Positions 35,650 to 44,500 of a stretch of 64,000 nucleotides of DNA are shown here, piece after piece (position 1 is the first letter of the stretch; every line of letters begins with the position of its first letter). A program made the translations under genes and the position numbers. The stretch is from Methylococcales bacterium (GTDB taxonomy: Bacteria; Pseudomonadota; Gammaproteobacteria; Methylococcales; Methylomonadaceae): contig JAPLRR010000090.1 in the NCBI GenBank assembly GCA_026399075.1, forward strand, positions 1-64,000, in the 5' to 3' direction. The notes beneath the pieces are model-generated. The model was not told the origin of the DNA and ran no database searches. It saw only the letters and a program-made list of their open reading frames with translations.

Positions 35650-36329
35650 TTATGAGGCAACTTCGCATCCAATATTGACCAACAATGCCCTTTAATATAA
35701 GGCTTTCCATCTTCATTTACACGTACAACCTTAACAAAATTTTTCCGGGCAGATTCGTTGTCCCCAGAATTTTCGATATCAGGGTAGCCCATAGTGAGTT
35801 GTATCCACATGGGTTGTTGGGAAGCATCTTTCTTTTTCATCCAATCCGGCCAGTCTCCCTTGCTTAACGAGAGCTTGGCTGACTCATTTGGCGACATAAG
35901 AATGTACTTGAGTTGTACTAGCTCAAAATAACCGTGTTCCCCGATTTGTATAAGTCTGCCAACTTTTTCACGTAACTGCTTATTTGTCCAACTGGTATCA
36001 CCTTTCGCCTCAATCAGGATAAGCGTGTTCCCAAAAGCCACCACGAAATCAATATCCTGATGATTCCCAATTATCAATTTTTTATCATTAACTAATTTCT
36101 CATTTTCCTTGCCACCGTTATAAAGATGCAAAGCGCCAACCAGCCAATCCAAATGGTAATCCATTGCCCACCAAGCATTGGCAGGCACATCATGTATCCC
36201 CGTTACGTTCTCTATGTCTTTTCTAAACTTCACACCAAGACAGGTGCTATGCTCATCTAACGCGTTACTCAGTAGCCAAAAACGCTCTTTGCGGTTAAAC
36301 CGCGCTAGGCATTGAACCAATTTACTCAC
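35619..36329 (-). CDS. Unknown protein with a PD-(D/E)xK nuclease-like motif
   Basis: Length 236 aa from GTG 36329, supported by GGAGAGGG 7 bases upstream. Residues about 92-112 read QDIDFVVAFGNTLILIEAKG: an Asp, two hydrophobic strands and then ExK, the core of PD-(D/E)xK nuclease folds. A Thr/Trp pair follows, and the start contains KERFWLLSNALDE. The segment GYPDIENSGDN is later. I cannot name a family with confidence; many such genes are stand-alone relatives of restriction or DNA-repair enzymes. The C-terminal ten codons lie inside a family-A repeat, so the end of the protein was probably rewritten by it. Confidence 0.65.
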   Translation of the reverse strand: MSKLVQCLARFNRKERFWLLSNALDEHSTCLGVKFRKDIENVTGIHDVPANAWWAMDYHLDWLVGALHLYNGGKENEKLVNDKKLIIGNHQDIDFVVAFGNTLILIEAKGDTSWTNKQLREKVGRLIQIGEHGYFELVQLKYILMSPNESAKLSLSKGDWPDWMKKKDASQQPMWIQLTMGYPDIENSGDNESARKNFVKVVRVNEDGKPYIKGHCWSILDAKLPHKAGLKRFECD

Positions 36330-36750
36330 AATCCCTCTCCTTTGTTACATTAATACTGGGGCATGCACAAGCCAACTACTCAGAAACTAAGGCGTGCGCT
36401 TTGTATCCTTCAAACGGCCAAAAGTTGGGAAGGCAAATAATGGCTATTGCTGTCTGTAGGTGTGGCTTACGCCATATCTATAGTAGCGCATTTTTTGACC
36501 ATACTGAGCCTTATGGGCCGGAAACGGCAGATTTCACCCGCTCTCAAACTGCTATATTCTGTCCCATAGGGCAATTCCTATCCCCACCAAGAACTATTTT
36601 TCCGACCTAAACGTAAAGGTAATAAAATTGTGCCTTGCCTGTGTTATATTTTACAATTCTGGAAGATACACGAGTGAGCCGGGTTATTGATGCTTAACAA
36701 GGTATGAATCGCCCTTTTAAAATACCTAATAATAAAAGATTGGAGGAAAC
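36330..36750. other. Intergenic region with an inverted family-A half unit
   Basis: About 420 bp. At 36514-36559 a family-A half unit lies in the opposite orientation (minus strand: GCAGTTT...AAATCTGC stem, then GTTTCCGGC). TTGCCT near 36632 and TATATT near 36646 could be promoter fragments for the peroxidase, but the spacing is poor. No gene is supported. Confidence 0.5.
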
Positions 36751-37755
36751 ATGTTTAAAATTCGTTCGCTGGTGACAGCATTGGCTTTAGTCGGTTCCAT
36801 TTCGGTGGCTTATGCGTGGGAAGCACTGCCCACCACCGCACCTGCGCCTGCTGACAACCCCACAACTGATGAAAAAGTGGTTTTGGGTAAAATGCTTTAT
36901 CATGACCCACGTTTATCATCCACAGGCACTGTCTCCTGTGCTTCTTGCCATAACACCATGTTAGGCGGCGAAGACAACCGCCCGAATTCCATGGGTATTA
37001 ATGGCCAAACCGGTGGCCGTAGTGCGCCGACTGTCTGGAATTCGGCATTTAACGCCGTACAATTCTGGGATGGCCGTGCTGCCAGCTTAGAAGCCCAAGC
37101 CGCAGGCCCTGTGACCAACCCGATTGAAATGGGTATGAAAAGCTGGGATGACGTGGTTGCCCGTTTAAAAACCATCGAAGGTTATCAAAAAGCCTTTGAA
37201 GACGCTTTTGGTAAAGATTCCATTAGCCAAGACAATGCCACTAAAGCAATTGCCGCGTATGAGCGTACCTTAATCACCCCTAACAGCGCGTTTGACAAAT
37301 ATGTCGGTGGTGAAAAATCCGCGTTGACTGCCCAACAAGTTAAAGGTATGGAATTGGTGCAAGAATTGGGTTGTACGTCTTGCCATAGCGGCCCTGCGTT
37401 AAATGGTGCCGGCATGTTCCAACGCTTCCCAGTAAACAGCAACCCTGTGTTTGCGGCAAAATTCCACTTTAAAGATGACAAAGGCTTAGCGGAAGTGACT
37501 AAAAACCCAGCCGATGAACATCTGTGGAAAGTACCTACTTTGCGTAACATCGCGTTAACCGCCCCGTATTTCCACAATGGCGCGGTCAAAACTTTGGAAG
37601 AAGCCGTAACCGTCATGGGCAAAACCCAATTGGACAAAAATTTGACTACTGAACAAGTGGCGGATATTGTCGCATTCTTAAATAGCTTGACTGGCGAGTT
37701 CCCCAAACAAACCATGCCAACCTTGCCAGCAACACCGGGTAAAACCTTTAACTAA
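36751..37755 (+). CDS. ccpA: Di-haem cytochrome c peroxidase (CcpA/MauG family)
   Basis: Length 334 aa. A signal peptide ends after VAYA. Haem-binding motifs CASCH (near residue 64) and CTSCH (near 211) are present. Flanking conserved regions are MLYHDPRLSS before the first haem, AFNAVQFWDGRAASLEAQA, RTLITPNSAFDKYV, and VPTLRNIALTAPYFHNGAVKTLEEAV near the second. The enzyme reduces hydrogen peroxide in the periplasm with electrons from cytochrome c. GGAGG lies 6 bases before the ATG. It is monocistronic with a hairpin right after the stop. Confidence 0.95.
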   Translation: MFKIRSLVTALALVGSISVAYAWEALPTTAPAPADNPTTDEKVVLGKMLYHDPRLSSTGTVSCASCHNTMLGGEDNRPNSMGINGQTGGRSAPTVWNSAFNAVQFWDGRAASLEAQAAGPVTNPIEMGMKSWDDVVARLKTIEGYQKAFEDAFGKDSISQDNATKAIAAYERTLITPNSAFDKYVGGEKSALTAQQVKGMELVQELGCTSCHSGPALNGAGMFQRFPVNSNPVFAAKFHFKDDKGLAEVTKNPADEHLWKVPTLRNIALTAPYFHNGAVKTLEEAVTVMGKTQLDKNLTTEQVADIVAFLNSLTGEFPKQTMPTLPATPGKTFN

Positions 37756-37764
37756 GGGGTTTTG

Positions 37765-37794
37765 TTTGTAGCCGGAAACGCATCTGGCTACAAA
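37765..37794 (+). terminator. Hairpin after the cytochrome c peroxidase gene
   Basis: Perfect 9-bp stem TTTGTAGCC (37765-37773) with GGCTACAAA (37786-37794), 10 bp after the stop. No strong T-run follows; a second hairpin begins in the adjacent repeat. Confidence 0.5.
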
Positions 37795-38121
37795 CCCTCT
37801 CCAGCGGGAGAGGGTTGGGTGAGGGGAAATCAAACTAGAAGACTACCTTGATTTCTTCGTTTTAAAAGGGTTCTGTTTCACATTTAGTCCGTAGGCCAGA
37901 ATAAGCCGTTTTGAGCGACAGCGAAAAACGGTGTTTCCGGCACATCGGGTGCGCATCAGCTTACTAGCCCTCTCCAGCGGGAGAGGGTTGGGTGAGGGGA
38001 AATCAAACTGGACTATTACCTTGGCTTCTTGGTTTTTGAGGGTTCTGTTTCACATTTAAAGCTCAACGTAAACTGCTGGCCACGGCAAGGTCTAAAGCCC
38101 TTGCACTCCGGCGGCTAATGC
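37795..38121. repeat. Duplicated intergenic block with nested family-A and family-B units
   Basis: A block beginning CCCTCTCCAGCGGGAGAGGGTTGG and ending TTCTGTTTCACATTTA occurs at 37795-37885 and 37968-38058. Between them lies a single family-A half unit (37894-37941; stem CCGTTTT/AAAACGG). At about 38085-38104 a variant family-B half unit reads GCAAG-GTCTAAAGCC-CTTGC and ends in ACTCC. No gene is supported here. Confidence 0.75.
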
Positions 38122-39849
38122 TTAATCTGGGTCTAAGGCTTGTAAACGCTCTTTGATGATTTCTTGTTCGGGGATTTGCAAGGCGATGGCGCTGTTTAAG
38201 GCGGTGGTCAGTAATTGGCGGATTTCGGTGGCGTGTTGTTGGGGGTTTAGGGTTTGTAATAGTTGGGCTAACTCGACTTGCCCGATTAATAATGAGAGCT
38301 TATCGCCTAAGGCTACATAAACAGGCAGTTCCTCTTCACGGCGTATGCGCAACGCCTCATCCCATTCACCCCGCACTTGTAATACATCGGCTATATATCC
38401 CATCGTGATGGCTATGAGGCGTTTTTCGCCCAAGGCTTCAAAAACAGGCAATACCTCTTCACGGCGTATGCGTAACGCCTCATCCCATTCACCACGCGCT
38501 TGTAACACCTCGGCGATTTTTCCCTTCGTGATGGCTATGCTGCGCTTATCGCCCAAGGCTACATAAACAGGCAGTTCCTCTTCACGGCATATGCGCAACG
38601 CCTCATCCCATTCACCACGCGCTTGTAACACATCGGCAATTTGTCCCATCGTGAGGGCTTTCTCGCGCTTATCGCCCAAAGCTTCATAAACAGGCAGTTG
38701 CTCTGCACGGCGTATGCGCAAGGCCTCATCCCATTCACCTCGCTTTTGTAACACATAGGCGATTTTTCCCATCGTGATGGCTTTCTCTCGTCTATCCCCC
38801 AAGGCTTCATAAACAGGTAGTTCAACTTCACAGCGTATGCGCAAGGCCTCATCCCATTCGCCACGCGCATGCAACACATCGGCGATTTTCCCCATCGTCA
38901 CGGCGATGCTGTGTTTATCGCCCAAGGCTTCATAAACAGGTAGTTGCTCTTCACGGCGTATGCGCAACGCCTCATCCAATTCACCACGGCTTTGTAACAC
39001 ATCGGCGATTTTTCCCTTCGTAACGGCTATGCCGCGCTTATCACCCAAGGCTTCATAAACAGGCAGTTGCTCTTCACGGCGTATGCGTAACGCCTCATCC
39101 CATGCACCCCGCGCTTGTAACACATCTGCCCAATCGCCATAGCTGACCGCAGTGGCGCGTTTGTCGTTGTGGGCTTTGTTGATATTTAAGCTTTGCAGCG
39201 TAGACGCTAAGGCGGCATCCAAATCGCCCATACGGCGTAAGATACGCGCTTGTTCTTGCCATAACAGCGCGTCGGCTAGGCTGTAAGCGGTCCGGCTGGC
39301 CAGATAGGTTTGGATTTCAGTTAGGCGTTGGTGTTTGTCAGCAAGTGTGCTGTTGTCTGTGTCGATGTATTGCTGGTAAACCAGCTGCGTAGGCGTGGCC
39401 TCTATAGCCTGGCAAAAATTGACCAGAGCTTTGCGCCAGGCCCATAAATCGGCGGCTTCGTGGGCAAAATGGCTGACTTGGGCGACCGATAGCCAAATCA
39501 CCAAGCCTCTGTCCACATGTTGTGCCAGCCATTCGCGGCGTTGGTTTAGCCTATGCAGCAGCGAATAGTCGTTGCTGTCATCAAACCAGCATTGGGTGTC
39601 GATGATGTGGATCACGCTGGCAGTGGCGGCGGTGGCTTTTAGCGTCGCAACGATGTCATCGCTATGGGCAGCGGAAACGATGGCTTGGTCGGGGTAATGG
39701 CTAGCCAATTCCTTAATGATGGTGTTGCGGTATTCGCCTAGGGTGTATTCGGCGAGGATGAGGCAAAAGCGTTTGCCAGTGTCCAGCAAATTATTCAGGC
39801 GGATAATCTCGCCAGAATGGGCGCTGTCGATTTCATTCGACCATTTCAT
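38122..39849 (-). CDS. TPR-repeat protein with an N-terminal degenerate ATPase-like domain
   Basis: Length 575 aa. Residues 1-150 form an alpha/beta domain (FCLILAEYTLGEYRNTII, VIHIIDTQCWFDDS, GLVIWLSVAQVSHF) that looks like a P-loop fold without a usable Walker A. A helical stretch follows. Residues about 240-525 carry seven near-identical repeats of 41 residues (core ADVLQARGEWDEALRIRREE, then LPVYEALGDKR), the TPR_12-like length rather than 34. At the DNA level the unit is 123 bp. The start shares ATGA with the stop of the upstream AAA ATPase. TPR modules in such pairs commonly sense a ligand or carry a partner. Function unknown. Confidence 0.8.
   Translation of the reverse strand: MKWSNEIDSAHSGEIIRLNNLLDTGKRFCLILAEYTLGEYRNTIIKELASHYPDQAIVSAAHSDDIVATLKATAATASVIHIIDTQCWFDDSNDYSLLHRLNQRREWLAQHVDRGLVIWLSVAQVSHFAHEAADLWAWRKALVNFCQAIEATPTQLVYQQYIDTDNSTLADKHQRLTEIQTYLASRTAYSLADALLWQEQARILRRMGDLDAALASTLQSLNINKAHNDKRATAVSYGDWADVLQARGAWDEALRIRREEQLPVYEALGDKRGIAVTKGKIADVLQSRGELDEALRIRREEQLPVYEALGDKHSIAVTMGKIADVLHARGEWDEALRIRCEVELPVYEALGDRREKAITMGKIAYVLQKRGEWDEALRIRRAEQLPVYEALGDKREKALTMGQIADVLQARGEWDEALRICREEELPVYVALGDKRSIAITKGKIAEVLQARGEWDEALRIRREEVLPVFEALGEKRLIAITMGYIADVLQVRGEWDEALRIRREEELPVYVALGDKLSLLIGQVELAQLLQTLNPQQHATEIRQLLTTALNSAIALQIPEQEIIKERLQALDPD
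38320..39150. repeat. Coding minisatellite, 123-bp unit, seven copies
   Basis: The phrase AACGCCTCATCC or a close variant recurs at 38351, 38474, 38597 and 38720, that is every 123 bp, and continues towards about 39100. It encodes the TPR units of the gene above. The copies are so alike that unequal recombination could change their number without breaking the frame. Confidence 0.85.
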
Positions 39850-41225
39850 AGTGCGACAGCGTGTTGATAAGCGCTTAAAGTTTTAACCGCGGGATGGGTT
39901 TGCCACCAATACGAGTTGTATTCCAATAACACCAAGTCGTAAAGCAAGCGGCGGGATTGTTCGCTAGTCGGTGTGTAATCGCGGTCTTTGCTGTCTATGG
40001 TTTTTAGCAGGGTGTAATCGGTTTCTAAAATCAGGTAACGGTATTCGGTGGCGAGTTGTTTTATGGCGAGTTTGGCGATGTCTAGGTCAATTTTTTTCTG
40101 GCCTAGGGTTTCGGCTAAGCAGTAATCCAGCAAGCGGATTAAATCACGCAGATGTCCGCCGGAATGGGTGATAAGCTCAAAATACACGGAGTTATAGCTT
40201 GCGCCGTTATGGTTGATGGTGGCATCGGCAAACAAGGCTTTGTCCACCCGTTTTTCAATAAACTCACTGAGGATGGCGAGTGGACTAGGGAAATAGTCGG
40301 GGGCATTTTTCTCGGCAATTTTAATCATGGGCAGCCGGAATACTTTAAAGGTTTGGTTGATTTTGCCGTTTTCAACCAAGATGTGGATAGGTGTGCAATA
40401 GATAAAATGGCTGCGGATTTGGGTGAGTTGGTCTATGTTGCCCGTAAAGAAATCCTCGGCTTCTATGCTAGGCAAGCGGTCTGTACCATCGACAATAAAC
40501 AGGATTTTTTTGGCTTTGTTGGCGGCGTTGAGTTGTTCGTTGGCGTGTTGGATCAGTTCGTTAAACGCGTTGGCGAACTCGCTGTAATGGTTGCGCACAC
40601 TCTCGCGTATTTCTTCTTTATAGCTGGTGTTGTGGCTGATGGCGTTGGTTAATTTGGCAAACAAACCGCCGACTAGGGGCAAGCTGGCTCTGGCTTCTGC
40701 TCCGGCTTCTAGCTTGGCGCCTGTTTGTTGTTCGGTGATTTGGGTTTTGATGCGTTGCTTGAACCACTCTTGTAAACGGTGTAGATGGACAGCATCAATG
40801 GCTATGTCGTCGCGTGCCAGCTGCTCTATCAATACTTTACCTTGCGCCAATAGGATGTCGCAGTAGCGCAAGTTGTTAATGTCCAGCTCGGCTAAGGTGT
40901 CTACCATGACCACATAAAACAGGTCAGGATGGTGTAGTTTTACTGCCAAACAGCGTAGTTCCGTGCTTTTACCACAACCCCGATGACCGCCAAACAACAG
41001 GTATTTTTCAGTGCTATGGCCTTGTAGACTGGTGTTGTCGCCTAGAGTGACCACGCCTAATTCAAACAGCAGTTTGTTTTCGTTAAAGTCACCCCTAGCG
41101 GTATTTAAATCGACCAGTAAAGCCCTGTCTTCGGGTTTGCTTAAGTCTAGGGGCTGTTCATAGCGCAGATTGTCTTTGGCGGCGTAGGTGAGTTCGATCA
41201 GTTCAATAGGGCTAAGTGCAGACAT
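39846..41225 (-). CDS. AAA/STAND-like ATPase partner of the TPR protein
   Basis: Length 459 aa from the ATG at 41225 (MSALSPIELIEL). Walker A GGHRGCGKSTELR lies at about residues 79-91. Walker B KKILFIVDGTD is near 240, and a sensor-like RSHFIYCTPIHIL strand follows. A helical region with GGHLRDLIRLLDYCLAET and a C-terminal winged-helix-like part (EQSRRLLYDLVLLEYN) complete it. The Walker A lysine is intact, unlike in the partner. Such ATPase plus TPR pairs are seen in putative defence or regulatory modules. A long in-frame extension upstream to 41336 is probably not used. The gene overlaps the TPR gene by 4 bp. Confidence 0.75.
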   Translation of the reverse strand: MSALSPIELIELTYAAKDNLRYEQPLDLSKPEDRALLVDLNTARGDFNENKLLFELGVVTLGDNTSLQGHSTEKYLLFGGHRGCGKSTELRCLAVKLHHPDLFYVVMVDTLAELDINNLRYCDILLAQGKVLIEQLARDDIAIDAVHLHRLQEWFKQRIKTQITEQQTGAKLEAGAEARASLPLVGGLFAKLTNAISHNTSYKEEIRESVRNHYSEFANAFNELIQHANEQLNAANKAKKILFIVDGTDRLPSIEAEDFFTGNIDQLTQIRSHFIYCTPIHILVENGKINQTFKVFRLPMIKIAEKNAPDYFPSPLAILSEFIEKRVDKALFADATINHNGASYNSVYFELITHSGGHLRDLIRLLDYCLAETLGQKKIDLDIAKLAIKQLATEYRYLILETDYTLLKTIDSKDRDYTPTSEQSRRLLYDLVLLEYNSYWWQTHPAVKTLSAYQHAVAL

Positions 41226-41326
41226 AAGGCGGATTTTAAGGCAGAAACTGGAAGGGCGATTATACCTTAAATTGCATTGGGGATAAGGGGGGCAAATTAA
41301 TCTAAAAGCGTTAAGCGCACCCAAGC

Positions 41327-41512
41327 TGGAGTGCAATGGCTTTAGACATTGCCGTACACCCGTAAAACGTCTAAAGCCGTTTTACTCCAGTCTAATGCCG
41401 TGCCGACGATACATGGAGCTTGGCGCTATCAATCTAGCGCCGACAAGCCGGAGTGCAATGGCTTTAGACATTGCCTTGTCACCCTTAAAACGTCTAAAGC
41501 CGTTTTACTCCA
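41327..41512. repeat. Two family-B REPIN-like elements (copies 5 and 6)
   Basis: Copy 5 is at 41327-41389 and copy 6 at 41449-41512, between the ATPase start and the TpsA stop. Both keep hairpins GCAAT-GGCTTTAGAC-ATTGC and AAAAC-GTCTAAAGCC-GTTTT. The spacer between hairpins differs from the array copies. They may act as a terminator for the TpsA operon. Confidence 0.82.
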
Positions 41513-41517
41513 ATCTA

Positions 41518-44500
41518 TTAATTTTCTTCTTCGCCAAACCCTAACACATCAACAGTGATATTTCCCATAGTCGCTGCACTGGCCAATTGCTCATTGTTTT
41601 CTTTGGTGACCTCAGCGGCGACTGTCGCAGCACTTTGGGCGACACTGGCCGCCGCATTGCTGACGCTGCCCATACCCGCCGCAAGGCTGCCTGTAGAAGC
41701 AACAGGCACACCGACAGCAACCCCGCCGACTTGGATATTGTCTGAACCGACAATCGCCGTTGCCCCAACGATGACATCCTTACCGCCTAAACCGGCCTCG
41801 GATGCGTCGATAATCCCTTGCAAGGCGAACAGCAAGGCATCACCTTGACTACCATCAGGTGCTACGTTGGCCCGGATACCACTGCCTGAAACCGCTGGTG
41901 GCAGTTCAACAACCAAATTACCTTTGTTGTCAAAACGGATGATAGGCGCAGGTACGGCCAATGCGGTTTTCGCCCCCCGGCCTGCATCGATGTTGCCATC
42001 GGTGGAGCCTATCATAATGTCACCGCCGCCCAAGGTCATTACCCGCGTGGTGTTGACTTGGAAATCATCACGCACCATTGAACTGATAGACCCCTTCCCT
42101 ATCGCTACCACACCCAGTTGCGAGGCATCTTTTGCGCCGCTGGAATTGACTGCCAAGCCCGCGTTGACACCACCATTAGGCGCCATTAAGTTAATGTCGC
42201 CGCCATCGGTGCTATGGATTTTACTAAAGAACATCGAAATGTCGCCCGTAGTCAATTTGTTACGCGGGCCATTAAATGCCTGCGTTAAAATTCGGGTGGC
42301 ATCATTGCCTTGTTTAAAGACAATGCCGTTTGGAGTCACTGTATAACCGTCTATGCCTGACAAAACGGTGGTGCCTGGAAATAAGGCCTCCATGGCCGCC
42401 AATACTTGCAATTGCGAACTGTCCATTTCTTGTTTGTACTTGAACTGGGTATTTTGGTCAGTCGTATTGTCAAAGTTGTTTTTGGCTATCGAGAACTTTT
42501 TGCCTTGTTCTTTCATCAAGGTATTAAATGAAGCTATCGCATCCGGCAAATAGGCAGCGTTAAAATGTGCCTGATCAACTTCAGACAGTTGGCTAAATGC
42601 TGCCAAGGCCTGTTCATCCGTCAATGTGCTATCACCTGTCATGCGCTGCATGAAACCCGATAAGCCTTTGGTATAAGCGGCACTCAGCTCATTGCCATTG
42701 GGCAAATAGTTTTTGATATAGTCATGTACAGAAAATTTGGTTTTTGCCAAGCCAGCCAATACATCAATCGCCGCCCCAGTATCTGCCAAGGCGCTATTGG
42801 TTTGGTTGCCCGTGGTTGATATGCCTTCTGAGGAACCCAAATCCACATTTCGGCCTGCCATAACGGTCAAGCGGCCTGGGCCTGCGACTTCCAGCTTTTG
42901 CACCAAATTCACCAAAGCACCTGTGGCCGGGCTTCTGACGATATCAAATTTAAAATCGCGCCCTGCTGAAACGATGGATTGTGCACCGTCAAAATTATGC
43001 TGGATTTGGAAACTGACATTCCGCACATCATTACCCGCCAAGATTTGTGCTTGTTTGGCAAAAATGAATTGGAAAGGGTCATTGCCCAAAATGTCGCCTG
43101 TTGCCGTGCTCACCAATACCGGTTTTAAATCATTGATGTGGTTTGGGGTCTGTGCATAAATCTTATCCGGCTCATTGCTGATCCCTGACAACACTAACCT
43201 AAGGCTGGCATCATTAAAGCTGGTGGCAGGGTTTAACACCGACGGCAACAAGTTGGCATTGGTATCTGACATGGTGACATTGATGCTATTGCCGCTGCCC
43301 CCGGTCAAGATATTATTGGCGGCAAATAGCTCAAATTGTCCTGCTGAACTGGGGTACATAATCAGGCTGTCATTAAACACCACGTCGCCATTCAGGGCAT
43401 AAGCTTTCAGTGACGATGGCGCAACTGTAAATGCATCCCTAGCCGCGCCGACAAAGGCAATGGCCGTGCTGCGCTGGTTGTTCATCATATCAATCACGCC
43501 GGAAACGTCATTGCCCAATTGGATGTTGCCGGTCAATGCGGTCATGCTAACTGCGCTGTCATCCCCATAGCGGAAGAAAATCGATGTTAAATCCGGCTTT
43601 TTGTTGGCAGGCTGCTGCATGATCATCGGGTCTATCATTGCTTGCACGGCGATGTTTTTGCCAGCGGTGATGTTGAATTTTGCATCACCTAGGGCCAAAA
43701 TTGGATTGATCTCTTTTCCCCCTATGGTTTTGAATCCGCCTGCGGCCAAAGAGCCGCCAACATTCAAATTCGCGGTACCGCCATCCACATAGTACATGCC
43801 GCCTTTCAGATCGCCACCTGTGGTGATTTGCAAATTGCCGCCGCCGTTAATCTCCACTTCGTTAGTCAAATACGTTTGGCTAGTGGGATCGTTGGGGTTT
43901 AGGCGTTGCCCAACTTGTTTGCCGGTCGTTGGGATGACCACAGACAAATCGCTGATGGTACCGCCTGCATTAATCTTAATATTGCCACCGCCTAAGGCGC
44001 CGACACTTTGGCGATAATCCGGCGTAACGTTAGAGCCGACGCGGGTGCCGATGGCAATACCCCAAGCCGTTGGCCTTTCATCAGTATGTGTCGAATTGGC
44101 CGACCAGTTGCCAGTCTTCAGCAACCAATCCGAAACGATTTGGTTGCCCACGACACCTTTAATATTGCGCCCTGCTTCAATACGGATGTCACCGCCGTCT
44201 ATGGGATATTCCACATAAAAATTGGATGCCACACGGCTAATCGGTAGGCCAAAACGGTTGGCCTCATCGGGGCGGCCTGCGGTATACACCACCGACTTAT
44301 CATTGCCGTAGACTATATCGCGTCCGGCAAATAAACTGATAGTGCCAGTACCAGTCCGCACTTTCACATCATTGCCGATTTTAATGTCACCAAACGTTGG
44401 GCTAGACTGGGTGATGACGGCAGCCGTATCGGCAGCGCTAAGGTCGGCACCTGCGACTAAGGTGTAACTCCATGAACGGCCTGGTTCCAACATATCGGTG

